Below are positions 30,045-33,108 of a DNA stretch of 33,108 nt, in pieces (position 1 is the stretch's first letter; every line of letters starts with the position of its first letter). A model generated the notes under the pieces. That model ran no database searches. It was given only the letters and a program-made list of their open reading frames with translations, and was not told where the DNA came from. The position numbers were made by a program, and so were the translations under genes. Origin of the DNA: Oscillospiraceae bacterium (GTDB taxonomy: Bacteria; Bacillota; Clostridia; Oscillospirales; Acutalibacteraceae); the NCBI GenBank assembly GCA_015066045.1, contig SVPD01000024.1, positions 1-33,108 on the forward strand, given 5' to 3'.

Positions 30045-31709
30045 TCACTTATCCTGCTTTTTCCACAGATAAACTCTCGCCTCATAGGGACGGAGAGTGA
30101 AAAACCGTGCGCTGTCGTAGTTGCACAGGCAAAGCTCTGCATTTTCTGTATCAAAGCCCTTGGGAGCGGTCCATTTTTCACTCTTGTCCGAGAAGGAGCA
30201 GACGACTAATATCCTCTGCTTTTCATCCTCACGGGAATAGGTGTAAAATTTAGAGGACTGCTTTGCGTATTCTTTGTAATCGCCGTAGCGCACACAGGAT
30301 AGCTCCTTACGCAGGCTGATGGCTCTGCGATAAAAATTCAGCACGGATTTTTCGTCCTTTTCCTGCGCAGCCACATTTATGCTTTTATAGTTTTCGTTTA
30401 CATAAAACCAGGGAGTGCCGGTGGTAAAGCCTGCATTTTCGCTGTCATCCCACTGAACGGGAGTACGTGCCGAGTCACGTGAGCCGTGCCACAGACGCTG
30501 CAAACGCTTTTCCGGTGACTTCTTTACCGCCACATTTTCATACTGCCAGCGAGTCTGCACATCCTCATACATAGACGGATCCTCCGGATACCAGTTGCTC
30601 ATACCTATTTCCTGCCCCTGATAAATAAAGGGAGTACCCTTCAGGAAAAGATAGGAAACGGCCAGCATTTTAGCACTTTCACTGAGAAAGCTTTCACTGC
30701 CGTAGCGTGAAACGATTCTCGGATGGTCGTGATTTTCCATATAAAGCATATTCCAGCTCTTGCCCTCGAGTCCCTTCTGCCATTTAGAAAAGGCTCTTTT
30801 AAGCTTTCGCAGTGAAAAGGGCATATGCACGAAGTCCGTGAACATACAGTCAGCCTCCTGTGTAGAAAACTGAATCATCATATCAAGAACAGGCTCATTT
30901 GTCTCGTCTATATATTGCAGTGCCTTTTTCGGGCTTATCATCGGTGCCTCTGCCAGTGTCATACAGTCATAATGCGAAAAAACATCATCTCTGAATTCTT
31001 TGAGATATTCATGCAGATGGGGGCCGTGGTTGAAATAATTGAAGCCCTTTGATGCAGGCATAATACGGTCATCGGGCAGACCTTCCTTTTTCGAAATGAA
31101 GGTTATTACATCCTCACGGAAGCCGTCCACGCCCATATCCAGCCAGAAGCGCAGCACCCTTTTGACCTCTTCACGCACCAGCGGATTATCCATATTCAGA
31201 TCCGGCTGCTGAATAGCAAACAGATGCATATAATACTCCTGCCTTACCTCGTCCCACTGCCATGCCTTACCCTCGAAGAGAGAGTCCCAGTTGTTCGGCA
31301 ATCCGCCGTCGGGCTTGGCAGGTCGCCAGATATAATAGTCCGTATAGGGCTCTATTCTCTGCCGACTTTTCTGAAACCATTCGTGACGGTCGCTCGTATG
31401 ATTAACGACCAAATCCATAATTACCTTCATACCTCTTTCGTGAGCGCCGTCGAGAACTTTTCTGAAAGCTTCCATTCCTCCGAACTCTTCGGCTATGTCA
31501 AGATAATCGGAAATGTCATATCCGCAGTCCACACCGGGCGAGGGATAAAGCGGAGAAAACCATATTCCGTCGCAGCCAAGAGACTTTATGTAGTCCAGCT
31601 TTTCATATACGCCTATAAGGTCGCCCATTCCGTCACCGTTTCCGTCACGGAAGGAACGTGGCCATATCTGATAAAACACCTTATCCTTATACCATTGATT
31701 TCCGTTCAC
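30045..31709 (-). CDS. malL: GH13_31 alpha-glucosidase, probable oligo-1,6-glucosidase
   Basis: 554 aa with the GH13 (beta/alpha)8 catalytic domain. VFYQIWPRSFRDGNGDGMGD opens it; MDLVVNHTS is region I; GVDGFREDV carries nucleophile D200; TLAEAP acid/base E254; MENHDHPR stabiliser D328. The QPDLN motif V (168-172) marks subfamily GH13_31. The residue after the nucleophile is Val, which in this subfamily goes with alpha-1,6 specificity (Thr/Ala with alpha-1,4). No signal peptide: cytoplasmic. GTG start after AGAGGG. Coupling to a GPH symporter, and no PTS EII, argues against a trehalose-6-phosphate hydrolase. Confidence 0.9.
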   Translation of the reverse strand: MNGNQWYKDKVFYQIWPRSFRDGNGDGMGDLIGVYEKLDYIKSLGCDGIWFSPLYPSPGVDCGYDISDYLDIAEEFGGMEAFRKVLDGAHERGMKVIMDLVVNHTSDRHEWFQKSRQRIEPYTDYYIWRPAKPDGGLPNNWDSLFEGKAWQWDEVRQEYYMHLFAIQQPDLNMDNPLVREEVKRVLRFWLDMGVDGFREDVITFISKKEGLPDDRIMPASKGFNYFNHGPHLHEYLKEFRDDVFSHYDCMTLAEAPMISPKKALQYIDETNEPVLDMMIQFSTQEADCMFTDFVHMPFSLRKLKRAFSKWQKGLEGKSWNMLYMENHDHPRIVSRYGSESFLSESAKMLAVSYLFLKGTPFIYQGQEIGMSNWYPEDPSMYEDVQTRWQYENVAVKKSPEKRLQRLWHGSRDSARTPVQWDDSENAGFTTGTPWFYVNENYKSINVAAQEKDEKSVLNFYRRAISLRKELSCVRYGDYKEYAKQSSKFYTYSREDEKQRILVVCSFSDKSEKWTAPKGFDTENAELCLCNYDSARFFTLRPYEARVYLWKKQDK

Positions 31710-31806
31710 AGACCATACCCTCTTTCCGATGTTATTCTATAGCTTTTTTCACAGATGACACTCTGCATTAAAATCAGCGTCAATCCGGATGCGCTCAATA
31801 ATGCAC

Positions 31807-31822
31807 TGAGAAATTCTTTTCA
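31807..31822. promoter_or_regulatory. Dyad upstream of the alpha-glucosidase, candidate operator
   Basis: TGAGAAATTCTTTTCA is an imperfect 16-bp palindrome about 100 bp upstream of the malL start. It resembles LacI-family/cre-type operators in size but lacks the central CG. No regulator gene is adjacent. Confidence 0.25.
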
Positions 31823-31927
31823 GCATCAATGAGCTTTAAATATATTATAACAAAGAATAAAAGAAATTGATATACCTTTTACCGATAATTTTTTATTAAC
31901 GTTGCTCCCGCTGCACTAATTCAAGAT

Positions 31928-31970
31928 AAAAAATAGGGGATGTAAAAAACTTGCGTTTTTTACATCCCCT
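31928..31970 (-). terminator. Terminator of the zinc-ribbon membrane protein gene
   Basis: On the minus strand AGGGGATGTAAAAAAC pairs with GTTTTTTACATCCCCT (plus 31955-31970 and 31935-31950), followed by ATTTTTTATC. It begins 6 bp after the stop codon. Confidence 0.9.
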
Positions 31971-31975
31971 TAGCC

Positions 31976-32770
31976 TTATTCTTTCAGACTCACATCGTTT
32001 TCGGCCGTAATCAGCTCGCCCTTTTCATTCCATGAGGCTTCATCGGCACTGTAATATATCTTTCCGTTCTTATCCTTATAAGCATAGTCGTAATATCTGT
32101 ATTCACTGTCCTCTGCTTCCAGCAGACTGTTATAATATTCATCTAACTCCTCCTCGCTCATAGATGCGGTGTCCTCTGTAACGATCTCAAGAAGTCCGCC
32201 CTTGTCACAGTAGAACCAGCCGTCCTCGGACACATAGCAGTCATAGGTGAAATACTTTTTACCGTCATCACGGACATAGTAATAATCCGCCAGGGCAAAA
32301 AGCTCGTCCTCCGTGTTTTCGGGCTCTTCCACCGTATAGGTATAGGTTCTGTTTTCCTCATCGTAAAGAATAACCTTGTCCCACTGATCGTAGCTGTTTC
32401 CTTTTTTGTCATAAAAAACTCCGCCGACAGAAATTCTGTTATCCTCGCCCAAAAGCCCCGAAAACGGATCCTCTATGATTTCCTTGGCGAAAAGGAAGCC
32501 CGAAGCAATACCTGTTATCAGCACTGCCGTCAGCGTTACTATAACTGCTGCGCCGAATATTTTTGTGAGCTTTCTCTGCTTTTCCTTTTCCTCTTTAGCA
32601 ATCACGGGAAGGTCGATAAGGCAGTTCGAGCACATCTGAAAGCTATCGGGAAATTTCCGTCCGCACTGATAGCAAACCTTCGTTTCGGGACCGGGGAAAT
32701 CCTTTCTTTTGACAAGAAAGACTATAAGCGTCCATATGCCGAAAAGAAAGCCGCATATGTACCAGCCCAC
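31976..32770 (-). CDS. Zinc-ribbon membrane protein, 5' end displaced by a frameshift
   Basis: 264 aa in the longest frame from GTG at 32770. It has a membrane helix (about residues 3-20, WYICGFLFGIWTLIVFLV), a zinc ribbon CYQCG-x(10)-CSNC, a second helix (about 70-95), and a 170-residue acidic, Tyr-rich C-terminal domain of unknown function (YYYVRDDGKKYFTYD, DYAYKDKNGKIYYSADE). The GTG has no ribosome binding site. The frame stays open upstream to about 32870 as plausible coding sequence (HYSAKYRNHQLSVGWY) without a start, while a good start is in another frame at 32889. The true protein is therefore about 304 aa. Terminator at 31928. Confidence 0.75.
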   Translation of the reverse strand: MGWYICGFLFGIWTLIVFLVKRKDFPGPETKVCYQCGRKFPDSFQMCSNCLIDLPVIAKEEKEKQRKLTKIFGAAVIVTLTAVLITGIASGFLFAKEIIEDPFSGLLGEDNRISVGGVFYDKKGNSYDQWDKVILYDEENRTYTYTVEEPENTEDELFALADYYYVRDDGKKYFTYDCYVSEDGWFYCDKGGLLEIVTEDTASMSEEELDEYYNSLLEAEDSEYRYYDYAYKDKNGKIYYSADEASWNEKGELITAENDVSLKE

Positions 32771-32889
32771 GGAAAGCTGATGGTTTCTGTACTTGGCCGA
32801 ATAGTGCAGAGTATGGAAAAAATTATCGTCAAAAGCTCCAGTACACTTATAATCGGAATTAAAAGCATTAAGTTTTCAAACAGATCCAT
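32722..32889 (-). pseudogene. Out-of-frame 5' portion of the zinc-ribbon membrane protein gene
   Basis: ATG at 32889 follows AAAGGAG and encodes MDLFENLMLLIPIISVLELL, a convincing first membrane helix, but the frame ends at a TAG (32722-32724) after 55 aa. At the run of six T on the minus strand (plus A-run 32817-32822) one extra base, or a -1 ribosomal slip, would give ...LTIIFFHTLHYSAKY... and join the downstream 264-aa frame. This may be a sequencing error, a genuine mutation or programmed slippage. Confidence 0.6.
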
Positions 32890-32946
32890 TTTTATTTCTC
32901 CTTTTTTATAATACTTGCCCTTTATTTTTTAAATATATACTTCCTT

Positions 32947-32988
32947 AACAGGCGGCTGAGCAGAGAGCCGCCTGTTCATTATTTTGTT
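32947..32988. terminator. Strong hairpin upstream of the zinc-ribbon gene
   Basis: AACAGGCGGCT (32947-32957) pairs perfectly with AGCCGCCTGTT (32966-32976), then CATTATTTTG on the plus strand. Orientation is unclear: no plus-strand gene ends here. Confidence 0.6.
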
Positions 32989-32996
32989 AACGAAAA

Positions 32997-33108
32997 CCCC
33001 CGGCTGTGCCGGGGAGTTCAAAAAAAGCTTTAGCGTTCAGTAGAATAAAGAAAAGCTCCTTTTGAAAGTAAAGCGGCTACCAACAGCAATAATAACAAAA
33101 GGAGATTA
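32997..33108 (+). mobile_element. Probable left end of an IS200/IS605-type element, cut by the window edge
   Basis: A GC-rich hairpin (CCCCGGC at 32998-33004, loop TGT, GCCGGGG at 33008-33014) is followed by an AT-rich leader with AAGCTTTAGCG and AAAGCGGCTACC, ending in AAAAGGAGATTA, a ribosome binding site with no gene left in the window. This layout (subterminal hairpin, ~80-nt leader, strong ribosome binding site) matches IS200-type ends preceding tnpA. The transposase itself is outside the window. Confidence 0.5.

Overview
The window is 33.1 kb of bacterial chromosome. It most likely comes from an anaerobic Clostridia member (Bacillota), plausibly a gut Oscillospirales/Eubacteriales type. 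This is inferred from the moderate GC content, AGGAGG-type ribosome binding sites, several TTG/GTG starts, sigma-A-like promoters and the gene families present. No rRNA, tRNA, CRISPR array or prophage was seen. A species-level call is not supported.

Layout. 444-3027 (+): acyltransferase-like protein and glycerate kinase under one promoter. 3156-4542 (-): GtrA flippase-like protein with a GT2 glycosyltransferase, overlapping by 17 bp. 4618-6414 (-): large unrecognised membrane protein. 6494-7381 (-): LysR regulator, divergent from a TRAP-type DctM permease and a 97-aa membrane protein (7627-9297, +). 9418-11022 (+): an ArsB/NhaD-type ion transporter behind a long structured leader RNA with a probable attenuator. 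11191-13939 (+): PTS EIIC-like protein, HAD-IB phosphatase, RsuA pseudouridine synthase and a zinc-ribbon membrane protein. 14208-20136 (+): xanthine phosphoribosyltransferase followed by a complete BMP-family nucleoside ABC importer; a MITE-like structured repeat sits between the binding-protein and ATPase genes. 20366-22469 (+): Pro/Thr/Ala-linker surface protein, alpha/beta hydrolase and a 28-aa small ORF. 22546-23445 (-): thioredoxin reductase. 23628-27238 (+): alpha/beta hydrolase, membrane-anchored MurF-like ligase and D-Ala-D-Ala ligase, an operon for the peptidoglycan peptide tip. 27424-31709 (-): small zinc-ribbon protein, MGMT-type alkyltransferase, NifX-like His-rich protein, GPH sugar symporter and GH13_31 alpha-glucosidase. 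31976-32889 (-): zinc-ribbon membrane protein whose 5' end is in another frame. The last ~110 bp look like the end of an IS200/IS605 element running out of the window.

How the genes work together. Three modules are clear. The first is purine uptake and salvage (nucleoside ABC importer plus xpt). The second is uptake and hydrolysis of alpha-glucosides (GPH symporter plus GH13_31 enzyme with a D-V signature suggesting alpha-1,6 preference). The third is synthesis of D-Ala-D-Ala and its ligation to the cell-wall precursor (ddl plus MurF-like). The LysR-TRAP and ArsB/NhaD loci look like separately regulated transport units.

The items most worth a second look are the structured leader at 9451-9607, the MITE-like element at 16147-16429 and its relative near position 216, the 28-aa ORF at 22383, the DctM permease lacking DctP/DctQ, and the homopolymer frameshift at 32817-32822.
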